From NCBI RefSeq assembly GCF_002844595.1, contig NZ_PJNW01000008.1, forward strand, positions 1-64,000: a stretch of DNA of 64,000 bases, given 5' to 3'. This DNA comes from Pleomorphomonas diazotrophica. GTDB taxonomy: Bacteria; Pseudomonadota; Alphaproteobacteria; Rhizobiales; Pleomorphomonadaceae. Positions 1-8,195 of this stretch are shown here, piece by piece (within the stretch, counting starts at the first letter, position 1; every line of letters starts with the position of its first letter). The notes under the pieces were generated by a model. The model made no database searches. It saw only the letters and a list, made by a program, of their open reading frames with translations, and had not been told where the DNA came from. Made by a program: the position numbers and the translations under genes.

Positions 1-1005
1 TTCCTCGGCCGACGAGGCCTGTTCGGTCGCGCCCTGGGCGATCTGCTCGGAGGCCGACGACAGCTGCTGGCTGCCAGCCGACACGTTGTCCGACGCAACC
101 AATGCATCAGTCACCACCGACCGAAGACGCTCCACCATATCGAGCAATGACCTGCCCAGAATATCCTTGTCGGACAGCGGCTTCGGCGTCACGGTCAGGT
201 TGCCGTTGGAGATCTCGGCGGCCATGCCGGCGGTCTCGCGAAGGTTGGCCGTCATCCTCTGCATGGCCGAGATCAGGTCCTTGATCTCGTCGTTGGACTT
301 GTGGGCGACATCATGCCCGAGGTCGCCAAGGGCGACCGCCTCGGCCAGCTCGATGCCGCGCCTCAGACCGCGGGCGATGGACAGCGACATCCAAGTCGCA
401 GCCACGATGGCAATGAGCGCAGCAGACGCCGCCAGAGCAATCACCAGTGTTCTGATCGACTGGTACGCGCTTTCCGCAGCAACAGTGGCGTCCTGCAGGA
501 CGTTCTGTTGTCCTTCAACCAACGCGTCCGCAGCGTCAGAGGTAGCATTTGCGGCCTTGCTGACGTCGCCTTGAGAAAAGCTGATAGCTGCCTGCTGGCC
601 ACTGCTTGCCTGTACTTGAGGGAGTCTCGCCGCTGCCTTTGAGAAATCGGCAGCGGCCGTCTTGAGTGCTTCCCAAGCGGGCTTTCGATCGGCGCTGGCG
701 CCCTCAAACCCTTTCTGGGCGAGATCTAGGACAGTGGCAAGCGAAGCCTCGGACTTCTTGTAGTACTCGTTGATCTTGTCTGTTTCGGTTGCGAGCAGTG
801 CGTTTTTCTGCTGGCGAACAGTTTCTGCAAGTGCCCCCTTTGCCTCCAGGGCGTGCTGCAGGCGAACAACCGGCCCGTTAACGAGACTGAAGAGAGTGTC
901 GTTGAGGTTGGAGAGGCTGAAGGTGCTGAGGACGGCCAAGCTGATGAGCATGGCTACGACCAGGGCAAAGGATAGCGCAAGCTTTAGTTTGATTGTGATA
1001 CGCAT
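1..1005 (-). CDS. Methyl-accepting chemotaxis protein, C-terminus beyond window
   Basis: The reading frame opens at an ATG at 1005 and runs leftward off the window, so the cytoplasmic signalling hairpin is cut. Visible order: short cytoplasmic N-terminus and first membrane segment (about residues 8-30), a helical periplasmic sensor region resembling the four-helix-bundle type, a second membrane segment (about 185-207), a HAMP linker, and the start of the MA signalling domain with the SEQIAQGATEQASS type repeats. Such receptors control CheA through CheW. It lies just upstream of cheW and cheA in the same direction, so it is probably a dedicated receptor of this cluster. The ligand cannot be inferred. 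Confidence 0.93.
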   Translation of the reverse strand, partial: MRITIKLKLALSFALVVAMLISLAVLSTFSLSNLNDTLFSLVNGPVVRLQHALEAKGALAETVRQQKNALLATETDKINEYYKKSEASLATVLDLAQKGFEGASADRKPAWEALKTAAADFSKAAARLPQVQASSGQQAAISFSQGDVSKAANATSDAADALVEGQQNVLQDATVAAESAYQSIRTLVIALAASAALIAIVAATWMSLSIARGLRRGIELAEAVALGDLGHDVAHKSNDEIKDLISAMQRMTANLRETAGMAAEISNGNLTVTPKPLSDKDILGRSLLDMVERLRSVVTDALVASDNVSAGSQQLSSASEQIAQGATEQASSAEE

Positions 1006-1083
1006 AATACTAGAACTTTCCGTCGATGCGCCCGGGTCCCTTCCGGGCTTATTCGGATGGCATTGAGGATTCGGACGTTTGGT

Positions 1084-1593
1084 TCAATCCGGTCCGCTCG
1101 CACGCCCCTTGGAGGCAAAAATGGCCTTGAGGTTCGGGAAGATGATGAAGGCTCCCTCCCGCTGGATCAGGCATTCGATGAACTGCGGCGGCCATTTGAG
1201 ACCGACGCGCGGCGGCGGTTCGCCGCTGGCCTTCGACAAGGTCGTGACCTCGTTGACGCGGTCGGTCCTGAGGCCGACGAGCGATGACGCTCCGTCGAGG
1301 TCCAGCTCGACCACCACGACACGGCTGTCGATGGTGGTTGCCGCCGCTGCCATGCCCATGGCGACGCGGATGTCGGCGAGCGGTATGACCTTGCCGCGAA
1401 AGTTGATGACGGCGTTGACGAATGGCCGGCTGCCCGGAACGATGGTTTCCGGCAGAAGATCGAGGATCTCCCGCACGATGGCCGCTTCGAGGGCGAAGGT
1501 TTCTCCGCCGATCTCGAAGGTGAGCACTTCGATCTCGTCGTCGGCCGGCATGTCGCGAAGCGTGGCTTTTGTTTTGAGGGCTAGATCACTCAT
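1084..1593 (-). CDS. cheW: Chemotaxis coupling protein CheW
   Basis: This 169-residue protein is a single CheW-like SH3-type domain. The motifs FEIGGETFALEA and VINFRGKVIPLADIR are the usual CheW signature. It bridges receptors to CheA in the chemotaxis array at the inner membrane. The ATG start at 1593 overlaps the cheA stop codon by 4 bases (ATGA), which indicates translational coupling. CheA ends with its own CheW-like domain, so two related folds lie side by side. Length is normal for the family. Confidence 0.95.
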   Translation of the reverse strand: MSDLALKTKATLRDMPADDEIEVLTFEIGGETFALEAAIVREILDLLPETIVPGSRPFVNAVINFRGKVIPLADIRVAMGMAAAATTIDSRVVVVELDLDGASSLVGLRTDRVNEVTTLSKASGEPPPRVGLKWPPQFIECLIQREGAFIIFPNLKAIFASKGRASGPD

Positions 1594-3620
1594 GCGATTG
1601 CGCGCAGCCGCGCCTCCTGCTCTTGGCCGAGCGACACCAGGTTGATCACATCCAGGATGAGCGCAACGGAACCGTCGCCAAGGATGGTGGCACCGGAGAA
1701 GGTCGTCACGTCGTCATGCAGCTTGGACATTGACTTGATGACGGTCTGGTGGTGGCCGATGATCTGGTCGACGATCAGACCGACGCGTTCCTCGCCGGTC
1801 GAAACCACCACCATCTTCTGGTAGCGGTCGGGCTTGGTGCCGGTGGCGAACAGTTCGCGCAGGCGGATGAAGGGCACCAGCGTATCGCGAAGCGACAGGA
1901 AGGCACGACCGCGTGAACGCAGATCCTCCTCCTGACTGATCTCGATACACTCCTCGACGGCGGGGAGCGGGATCACATAATGGCCTTCCCCCACCCGGAC
2001 GAGCAGGCCGTCGATGATGGCCAGCGTCAGCGGAATGCGCAGCGAGACGGTGGAACCCTCTCCCGGACGGCTGGCGACGTCGATCGAGCCGTGCAGCGAC
2101 TCGATGGCTTTCTTGACGACGTCCATGCCGACGCCCCGGCCGGACAGGTTGGTCACCGACGAAGCGGTAGAGAAGCCCGGCTGGAAGATCAGCTGAAGCA
2201 GCTCCTGGTCCGGAATGGTCGCCCCCGCCTGGATCAATCCTGCCGCCTCGGCCTTGGCCCGCACCTTGGCTCTGTCGATGCCGCGGCCGTCGTCAGTGAC
2301 CGAAATGATCACCTCACCGCCGGTCTGGCGGGCGGAGAGACGTATGCTGCCGGCTTCCGGCTTGCCGGCGGCAAGGCGCGCTTCGATCGGTTCCAGGCCG
2401 TGGTCGGCGGCATTGCGCACCAGATGCACCAGCGGATCGGCGAGACGCTCGATCACCGTCTTGTCCATCTCGGTACTTTCGCCGTCGGTCGAAAGCTCGA
2501 TCTTCTTGCCGGTGTCGCGCTGAAGGTCATGCACCAGACGACGGTAGCGGTCGAACAGCGTCGCAACCGGCACCATGCGCAGCACCATCATGGTGACGCG
2601 CAACTCGCTGCAAAGACGCTCCATTTCCTCGCTGACCGTGCGAAGGCCGATGTCGCTGCTGCCGGCGGCGATCTGCTGCAGGCGAGACTGGACGATCACC
2701 AACTCCCCGACGCGGTCCATCAGTTCGTCGAGGCGCTCGGCGGGAACGCGCACGCTTTCCACCTTCCGCCTGAGCTTCGGGTCGGCGGCGTCCGAAACGG
2801 GCTTGGCGGACGTGTCCGGCGCCTGGCGTTCGGCCTTGGGTTCGGTGACTGCCGTCATGGGGGGCGGCTCGGCAATGACAGCGGCTGGCGCTGCGGCGTT
2901 CGGCCTGGTTTCGCTGTCGCCCAGTTCCTCTATGTCCAGCGTCATGTCATCCATGACGAACAGGAACACGTCCTCGATATCGGCGCGGCTTTTGCTGGTC
3001 GTCAGCGTCACGTCCCAGGTGACGTAAAGCGCCGTCGGGTCGAGCTTTTCGAGAGGCGGCAAAGCCGATCTGTCCAGCACGACGCGACACTCGCCCATCG
3101 CCCTGAGTTCGTCGAGAAAGCTCAAGGGGTTCGTGCCGTTGACGAGGGTGTTCTCCGGCAGGCCGAACCGGATGCGCCATGTTGTCGGCACGCCCGACTC
3201 CGCTACGGCCGGCGAGGCCACCGACGGTAGGACTGGCGCCGGCCCTGCCTCTGAGACGGCTGCTTGCAGGCGTTCCAGAAGATAGTTTTCCTCGTCGGTG
3301 TTCTCGCTGGTGGGGTCCTCGACGAGGGCGCGCATGTGATCGCGTGCGTCCAGAACCGCCGAGACCAGCTCCGGCGTCGCCTCGGCCAATCCCTTGCGCA
3401 CTCGATCGAAGGCGGTTTCGCAATGATGGGTGAAGGCGGCGAGGCGGTCGAAGCCGAACATGGCCCCCGACCCCTTGAGGGTGTGAAGGGCGCGGAAGAC
3501 TGCGTCGACCAGGTTGCGGTCGTCGAGGCGGTGTTCGAGATCGAGCAGGCCCTGCTCCATCTGCTCGAGCAGCTCGGCCGCTTCTATGCGGAAGATGTCC
3601 GCCGGATCAGGTGTACTCAT
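1590..3620 (-). CDS. cheA: Chemotaxis histidine kinase CheA
   Basis: CheA autophosphorylates on a histidine and passes phosphate to CheY. Domains in order (676 residues from ATG 3620): HPt with phospho-acceptor H46 in ALHTLKGSG; a linker and response-regulator-binding region; the dimerisation helix around VPAERLDELMDRVGELV; the ATPase with the N box LVHLVRNAADHGLE and G boxes DDGRGID and GRGVGMDV; and a C-terminal CheW-like domain. The open frame continues upstream to 4025, but that part is cheY read in another frame, and ATG 3620 overlaps the cheY stop by 4 bases, so this start is preferred. CheR and CheB are not next to it in this window. Confidence 0.95.
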   Translation of the reverse strand: MSTPDPADIFRIEAAELLEQMEQGLLDLEHRLDDRNLVDAVFRALHTLKGSGAMFGFDRLAAFTHHCETAFDRVRKGLAEATPELVSAVLDARDHMRALVEDPTSENTDEENYLLERLQAAVSEAGPAPVLPSVASPAVAESGVPTTWRIRFGLPENTLVNGTNPLSFLDELRAMGECRVVLDRSALPPLEKLDPTALYVTWDVTLTTSKSRADIEDVFLFVMDDMTLDIEELGDSETRPNAAAPAAVIAEPPPMTAVTEPKAERQAPDTSAKPVSDAADPKLRRKVESVRVPAERLDELMDRVGELVIVQSRLQQIAAGSSDIGLRTVSEEMERLCSELRVTMMVLRMVPVATLFDRYRRLVHDLQRDTGKKIELSTDGESTEMDKTVIERLADPLVHLVRNAADHGLEPIEARLAAGKPEAGSIRLSARQTGGEVIISVTDDGRGIDRAKVRAKAEAAGLIQAGATIPDQELLQLIFQPGFSTASSVTNLSGRGVGMDVVKKAIESLHGSIDVASRPGEGSTVSLRIPLTLAIIDGLLVRVGEGHYVIPLPAVEECIEISQEEDLRSRGRAFLSLRDTLVPFIRLRELFATGTKPDRYQKMVVVSTGEERVGLIVDQIIGHHQTVIKSMSKLHDDVTTFSGATILGDGSVALILDVINLVSLGQEQEARLRAIA

Positions 3621-3985
3621 TTGGCGAGCACCTTCTGAACGAGGCGGACCAACTGATCGGACTCGAAGGGCTTGGTGAGCCAGCCGGTGGCGCCGGCAGC
3701 CTTGGCGCGTCCCTTGAGGCCGGCGTCGGATTCGGTGGTGAGGAAAAGGATCGGGACGCCGATCTGGTTCGGCAGGCGCCGAACCTCTTCGATCATGCGC
3801 AGGCCATCCATGTTCGGCATGTTGAGGTCGGTTATGACGAGATCGAAACGGGTCGCTTTGGCCTTGTTGAGGCCGTCGAGTCCATCGACTGCCTCCGTTA
3901 CTTTGTAGCCGGCGCCGGTTAGGGCGATACGCGTCGTCATGCGGACCGACACCGAGTCGTCGACGGTCAGAATATTCGCAGTCAC
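3617..3985 (-). CDS. cheY: Single-domain response regulator, CheY type
   Basis: This 122-residue receiver domain has acidic-pocket residues D9 and D10, phospho-acceptor D53 (DLVITDLNMPNMDG), T83/T84 and K105 (LTKPF). There is no output domain, as expected for CheY, which diffuses to the flagellar motor. It is placed between a STAS protein and cheA, with 4-base overlaps on both sides (3982-3985 and 3617-3620), so the operon is tightly coupled. Which of the organism's CheY paralogues it represents is not known. Confidence 0.93.
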   Translation of the reverse strand: MTANILTVDDSVSVRMTTRIALTGAGYKVTEAVDGLDGLNKAKATRFDLVITDLNMPNMDGLRMIEEVRRLPNQIGVPILFLTTESDAGLKGRAKAAGATGWLTKPFESDQLVRLVQKVLAK

Positions 3986-4299
3986 TGGGCGGTCTCCTCG
4001 TGGAGCCAGAATGAACGATCGGCAACTGTTGCAGCCGTCAGAAGGCCACTACGGTCTAGCGCGCGCCGAAGCTCGCCGCCGGCCGGTTCAAGAAGAGACA
4101 GGGACTTGCCCTGCTCGGCAGCTCGTTGCCTTGCGGCCTCAATGAGCTGGAGGAAACTGAGATCTACTGTCGCGTCGGTGGGAATGGCGAGTTGAATACT
4201 CGACAGCCTGTCCATCGCTTCGATTAGGGTAGAATAAGACGCCCGGATGTCTGAAACGCACAGAGTCGAATGCATCCGAATGACGATTGATTTCTCCAT
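3982..4299 (-). CDS. STAS-domain protein of the chemotaxis operon
   Basis: This 105-residue protein has the alternating beta-alpha pattern of a STAS or anti-anti-sigma-like domain: SIVIRMHSTLCVSDIRASY, then ATVDLSFLQLIEAARQRA, then GKSLSLLEPAG. The ATG at 4299 is preferred over the upstream start at 4338 because a GGAG stretch lies about 10 bases before it. It is the first gene of the leftward che operon and overlaps cheY by 4 bases. STAS proteins at this position occur in alphaproteobacterial che clusters; the partner is unknown. The usual phosphorylatable serine is not obvious. Confidence 0.75.
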   Translation of the reverse strand: MEKSIVIRMHSTLCVSDIRASYSTLIEAMDRLSSIQLAIPTDATVDLSFLQLIEAARQRAAEQGKSLSLLEPAGGELRRALDRSGLLTAATVADRSFWLHEETAQ

Positions 4300-4716
4300 G
4301 GGCGCAGCTCCTGCTGACCGGCGGAGTGTGAAAGACAAATACTAAATTTCCATAAATCGCTTTTTACATTATCGAATTGACTCAAAATGCACGAAATAAG
4401 TTCAAAAAAGGACTTGTCGCAGAGTTAATACTCAAGAGTCACAAGACTCGTTTCGCGAGTACTGAATTGTAGATAAATGCTAGAATCCCGCACAAAGCAC
4501 CAAGGAATTGCGGGCAGGAACCGGTTTCAAACCGCCGAAGGTTGTCTTGTATATGGTTATTTGTACGGAGCAAGAATCTGGAGACTCATGCCCCGACACG
4601 GGCACGCAGATACGCATAGTTCCGATCGAGATTGTTGCGAGACGGCTTGCAAAGCCGCACGGCAGCCGTGCTGCGACCTGCGTGGAGACGCGTAAGTGTT
4701 GAGTGTGTGGTGCAGC
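4300..4716. other. Gap upstream of the che operon
   Basis: About 417 bases with no convincing gene. The part next to the che operon (roughly 4340-4470) is AT-rich compared with its surroundings and is the likely promoter region of the operon. It contains short direct and inverted copies of ACTCAAGAGTC/GAGTAC type, but no promoter could be fixed by eye. Open frames here have no family resemblance. Confidence 0.5.
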
Positions 4717-5778
4717 CTACGACGACCAAGCCATCGGTCCCTCTTCCTCGTCGCGGAGGGTGCGGATCACCTCTACGACGTCTTGCCACCTGTCGCGGAA
4801 CACTCGGACGCAGTCCGGGTCGAAATGACTGCCTGAGCCTCGAACGATTTCCTGATAGGCGCGTTCCGGTGACCAAGCTTCCTTGTAAGGTCGCGCCGAG
4901 CTTAGCGCGTCGAACACGTCGGCCACCGCGGTGATGCGGGCTTCGATGGGAATGTCCTCTCCCGACAGGCCGCGCGGATAACCGCTGCCATCCCATTTCT
5001 CGTGATGACCGCCGACGATGGCTGCCGCTACACGAATGAGATCTGACGTGCCATTCTCGAGCAGCCGCGCGCCATAGCTCACATGTTCGCGGATCTCAGC
5101 CATTTCGTCGGCAGTGAGCCGGCCCGGCTTGTTCAGCACGGCATCCCGGACGCCGATCTTGCCGATGTCGTGCAGCGGGGCCGCCAGGTAGATCATCCGG
5201 CAGACATGCGGATCGAGCGACAGGCCCTCGGCGATCAGCCGGCTGATCGCCGCCACACGCGATATGTGGGCGCCGGTGCCGCCGTCGCGCATCTCAATGG
5301 CCCGCGCCAGCCGCCAGATCATCTCTTCCTCGCGCGACACCAGGTCGGCCGTCGCCTGGCTCACCGCCTCTTCCAGGCGGTGGGCTTGGGCGGCGAGTTC
5401 GACCTGGGTGCGGCGAAGCGACATCAGATTGGTGATCCGCGCCCGCAGCTCGATGGGATCGAAGGGCTTGTTGAGGAAGTCGTTGACGCCGGCCAGAAGC
5501 GCCTTGAGCCTGACTTCACTGTCGCGCTCGGCGGTGATCATCACGATGGGAATGGCGTGATAGTCGGGGCGCAAACGCAGGGCTTCGGTCACGTCGATGC
5601 CCGTGAGATTGGGCATCAGATAGTCCACCACCACAAGATCATATTGCCGCGTCGAGGCCAGAACCAAGGCATCCTCCGGCCGGTCGCAGAGGTCGAGCGT
5701 CAGGTCCGGCACGTCGGTCAGGGCGGCTCCCATCCAGAGCAGCACCGACTTGCTGTCGTCGATGATCAGCGCCCGCAT
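4717..5778 (-). CDS. Response regulator with HD-GYP output domain
   Basis: 353 residues. The N-terminal receiver has D7/D8, phospho-acceptor D52 (VVVDYLMPNLTG) and the conserved K in LNKPFDP. A short coiled linker (about 130-155) leads to an HD-GYP domain with LHDIGKIG, the HHEKWDGSGYP stretch and a final ADVFDAL. All metal and GYP residues expected of an active cyclic-di-GMP phosphodiesterase are present. The product probably lowers c-di-GMP when phosphorylated. It is monocistronic here; with PilZ (10 kb) and GGDEF-EAL (63 kb) genes it belongs to the c-di-GMP theme of the window. Confidence 0.93.
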   Translation of the reverse strand: MRALIIDDSKSVLLWMGAALTDVPDLTLDLCDRPEDALVLASTRQYDLVVVDYLMPNLTGIDVTEALRLRPDYHAIPIVMITAERDSEVRLKALLAGVNDFLNKPFDPIELRARITNLMSLRRTQVELAAQAHRLEEAVSQATADLVSREEEMIWRLARAIEMRDGGTGAHISRVAAISRLIAEGLSLDPHVCRMIYLAAPLHDIGKIGVRDAVLNKPGRLTADEMAEIREHVSYGARLLENGTSDLIRVAAAIVGGHHEKWDGSGYPRGLSGEDIPIEARITAVADVFDALSSARPYKEAWSPERAYQEIVRGSGSHFDPDCVRVFRDRWQDVVEVIRTLRDEEEGPMAWSS

Positions 5779-6097
5779 CGCGTCTCGGCCTCATCCGACA
5801 GGTGATGTGTCAGCACAACTCGTGCTCCTCAAGCGATGTTCAAAGTGAGAGGCAAGCCACAACGTTTCCGGCACGGTGGTCCGGTGTCCGAGATCTCTCC
5901 GGTCGGGCAGAGGCTTAGCTATGGGAGCCGTCCGGGCAAAACATGGGCCGACAAATAGCAGACAAGAGTGAAGCCGGGGTTCGTCCCACGCGTGCAATTT
6001 GAAACAAGAAGGATCGTCGGTGGTGAGGCTTGACGCACGAGCGCACCCGAAGGTGCGCTCGCCAGTGTCCGTCGGGTTTCCGTCTTGCTAGGCGGCG
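5779..6097. other. Gap between HD-GYP regulator and lipoprotein gene
   Basis: About 319 bases without a supported gene. It holds the promoter region of the HD-GYP gene on the left and a strong hairpin at 6039-6060. Short leftward open frames in this stretch lack a ribosome site and show no recognisable composition. Confidence 0.5.
6039..6060 (-). terminator. Hairpin downstream of lipoprotein gene
   Basis: Perfect 9-bp stem GAGCGCACC/GGTGCGCTC with a 4-base loop, 38 bases past the stop of the leftward lipoprotein gene. It lacks a clear T tract, so it is a terminator candidate only. Confidence 0.5.
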
Positions 6098-6955
6098 TTA
6101 GGGCCTTGCCGTCTGCGCTGTCTTCTGCGCGCCGTTGTCCGTCCACTCGGGCGGCAGGGCGAGTTGATCGCCGATCATGCCCTTGAGGCCCCGATAGCGG
6201 CCGAACTGTTCGCAGGCGGCGTTCTTGGGACGAAGGCCGACGCTGGACTTGATCTTGTGCCAGGCCGGCAGGCCGATGCCCGAACTGTCGAAGGGGCTTT
6301 CCCCCTTGACCAGCAGTTCCCCAAAATCCTCGCCAAAGGAGTCCGCGAGGTCATAGGCGTCGCTCACCTTCGATATTCTTGCCGAGCTGAAGAAGGCATT
6401 CGCCCCTCTCGCCCAGAGAATGGAGGCCTGCTGTTGCCCTGCGACGTCGACGGCCTCCGCTTCCAACGAAAGGCTGCCCATTCCGATCGGAATGCGTGGG
6501 GTCGGGATGGGAACGGCCGTATCCACCAAACTCATGCCGAGCGACGTCGCGGCCGACAGGCCTGCCGCAACCCTGCCGGTTTCGGTGGCCCGGGTGATCG
6601 AGGCGCGGACGGTGAGATCGGCCTGGCTGTCCGGTGTGACGACGGTGAAGCGATCGCTGAGGCCGACGCACAGCGCTCGGTCGACCGCGTTGGCAACCAG
6701 CGCTCTTTGCTGTTCGGACAGTTTCGGCGCAACGGTGGGCGCGAAGGCGGTCGGGACGATCTTGATCGTCTTGGCGGCCAGAACCTGCTCCTTGTTGACG
6801 CTGAGCCGGGTCTTCGTGAACCAGCCGTCCGAGGACTTCATCGTCTCGTACGAGGTCAGCCCGTTGCCCTGGACCAGCGGCGCGGAGGCGCAGGCCGGCA
6901 GCAACGCGACCATGGCAAGGATGACGAAACACATGGGGCTAGAGGGCAGTCGCAT
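6098..6955 (-). CDS. DUF3313-like outer-membrane lipoprotein
   Basis: The chosen ATG at 6955 has GGGAGG 6 bases upstream and gives a typical lipoprotein signal: hydrophobic core followed by lipobox LLPAC with the lipidated cysteine at residue 22. The mature part resembles DUF3313-type lipoproteins: a domain with TIKIVPTAFAP, a mid-region predicted to bind or insert (SLGMSLVDTAVPIPTPRIPIGM), then LWARGANAFFSS and a C-terminal helical part. The frame extends upstream to 7063, but that extension lacks a ribosome site. Function is unknown; exported to the envelope. Confidence 0.8.
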   Translation of the reverse strand: MRLPSSPMCFVILAMVALLPACASAPLVQGNGLTSYETMKSSDGWFTKTRLSVNKEQVLAAKTIKIVPTAFAPTVAPKLSEQQRALVANAVDRALCVGLSDRFTVVTPDSQADLTVRASITRATETGRVAAGLSAATSLGMSLVDTAVPIPTPRIPIGMGSLSLEAEAVDVAGQQQASILWARGANAFFSSARISKVSDAYDLADSFGEDFGELLVKGESPFDSSGIGLPAWHKIKSSVGLRPKNAACEQFGRYRGLKGMIGDQLALPPEWTDNGAQKTAQTARP

Positions 6956-7163
6956 GAATGCCTCCCTGCAAGCATTCGGCCGCCATGGACTGGGCTTGGC
7001 CATTGAGGGTTCGCGCCAGGCCGACAAGAGGCCCAACGTCGGGAAGGGCCTCGCCCGCGCCATGCGCGGCTGAAGGGATCAGCATTGTCGCGGCGGCCCA
7101 GCCGAGAACCCAACGGCGCGGCGCACTTGCGAGCTGAGGGGGGACGGAACCTGAAAAGCGCAC
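6939..7163 (-). CDS. Possible small secreted protein
   Basis: A leftward frame ending at 6939, overlapping the lipoprotein start by 17 bases. Read from a GTG at 7163 it gives 74 residues with a basic stretch APRRWVLGW, a hydrophobic core and a signal-peptidase-like site SAAHG-AGEA, followed by a short mature part containing one cysteine. The frame reaches an ATG at 7259, but then the signal sequence would be internal. No Shine-Dalgarno sequence is visible for either start. The signal-like pattern is the only support. Confidence 0.33.
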   Translation of the reverse strand: MRFSGSVPPQLASAPRRWVLGWAAATMLIPSAAHGAGEALPDVGPLVGLARTLNGQAQSMAAECLQGGIHATAL

Positions 7164-7466
7164 GGCACTGTGCGAACCATCTTGAGGAGCTCGACGACGG
7201 GGAGGCCCCCATCCGCCCTCCGTGAGCTGAGTTAAGCTAAGTAGGAAGAACATGGTCATCCCCGATTATTGATGCAGGTTCCTGTTAAGGCGTCCCCGTG
7301 GCTCAAATGACGGTCGAAGATGTCTCAATAAGTCCTCCGGGCCGATTCTTGTGTCAAAACATGTCCGCCACGTAGCCGGACATCTTCCGACATAAAAAAG
7401 CTCCCGCTTCCCTTTACGGCGCAACTACCATTGGCCCGAGTATGTCCGATGCTTCAACGACCAGAC

Positions 7467-8195
7467 ATGAGCGCACAATCCCCCCAGGTTCTCGTTGTCG
7501 ATGATGACAGTGAAATCCGAAAGCTCCTCGCCCGTTACCTGCGGGAGCAAGGGTTTCGCGTCCTGATCGCCTCGACCTGCGCCGAGGTGCGCGAGAAGGT
7601 GGTGACCAACCGGGTCGATCTCATCGTTCTCGACGTGATGCTTCCCGATGGGTCCGGGCTCGATCTCTGCCGTGACTTGCGGACGTCTCGATCGGCCATT
7701 CCGATCATCCTGCTCACGGCCCTCAAGGAAGACATCGACCGGATCATCGGGCTCGAGTTCGGCGCCGACGACTATCTCGGCAAGCCGTTCAACCCGCGGG
7801 AACTGGTGGCGAGGATCAGAGCGGTCCTCCGGCGCGGCCCGAAGACGGCAGACAGGCGGCCGGACGCGGCGCGCTACGGCTTCGACGGCTTCGTGGCCGA
7901 TCGGTCGACGCGCTCGGTGACATCGCCCGGCGGCGAGGACGTTTCGCTTACCGGCGCCGAGTTCGACCTTCTCTTGCTGTTCCTGGAGAGGCCCGGACGC
8001 GTGCTTTCGCGCGACCAACTCCTCGATCTGACGCGAGGCGGCGGAAGCGAGGTTCTTGACCGCTCCATCGACGTGCTGATCAGCCGTCTGCGCCGCAAGC
8101 TGTCGGCGGGCGGAGCGGCCGACATCTTCAAGACCGTCCGAAACGGCGGCTATCAACTCGCCGCCAAGGTGAGCGTGCCGGATCAGCAGACATGA
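7467..8195 (+). CDS. OmpR-family response regulator
   Basis: Receiver domain with D12-D14 acidic pocket, phospho-acceptor D56 (DLIVLDVMLPDGSG), T84 and K106 (YLGKPFNP), followed by a winged-helix DNA-binding domain (about 145-240) with the LTGAEFDLL and DVLISRLRRKL signatures. The ATG at 7467 starts the domain naturally; in-frame ATG 7449 and TTG 7431 are alternatives, and none has a good ribosome site. It overlaps the downstream sensor kinase by 4 bases, so the two form a two-component system. The stimulus is not evident. Confidence 0.92.
   Translation: MSAQSPQVLVVDDDSEIRKLLARYLREQGFRVLIASTCAEVREKVVTNRVDLIVLDVMLPDGSGLDLCRDLRTSRSAIPIILLTALKEDIDRIIGLEFGADDYLGKPFNPRELVARIRAVLRRGPKTADRRPDAARYGFDGFVADRSTRSVTSPGGEDVSLTGAEFDLLLLFLERPGRVLSRDQLLDLTRGGGSEVLDRSIDVLISRLRRKLSAGGAADIFKTVRNGGYQLAAKVSVPDQQT

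Noticed and set aside
1980-3230. Long rightward frame of 416 codons opposite cheA
   Set aside because: Composition (His/Arg/Gly rich) is typical of an antisense shadow of a GC-rich gene; no motif and no ribosome site.
3621-4025. Upstream extension of the cheA frame to 4025
   Set aside because: The stretch is cheY read in another frame; proline/arginine-rich nonsense composition and the ATGA overlap at 3617-3620 favour the start at 3620.
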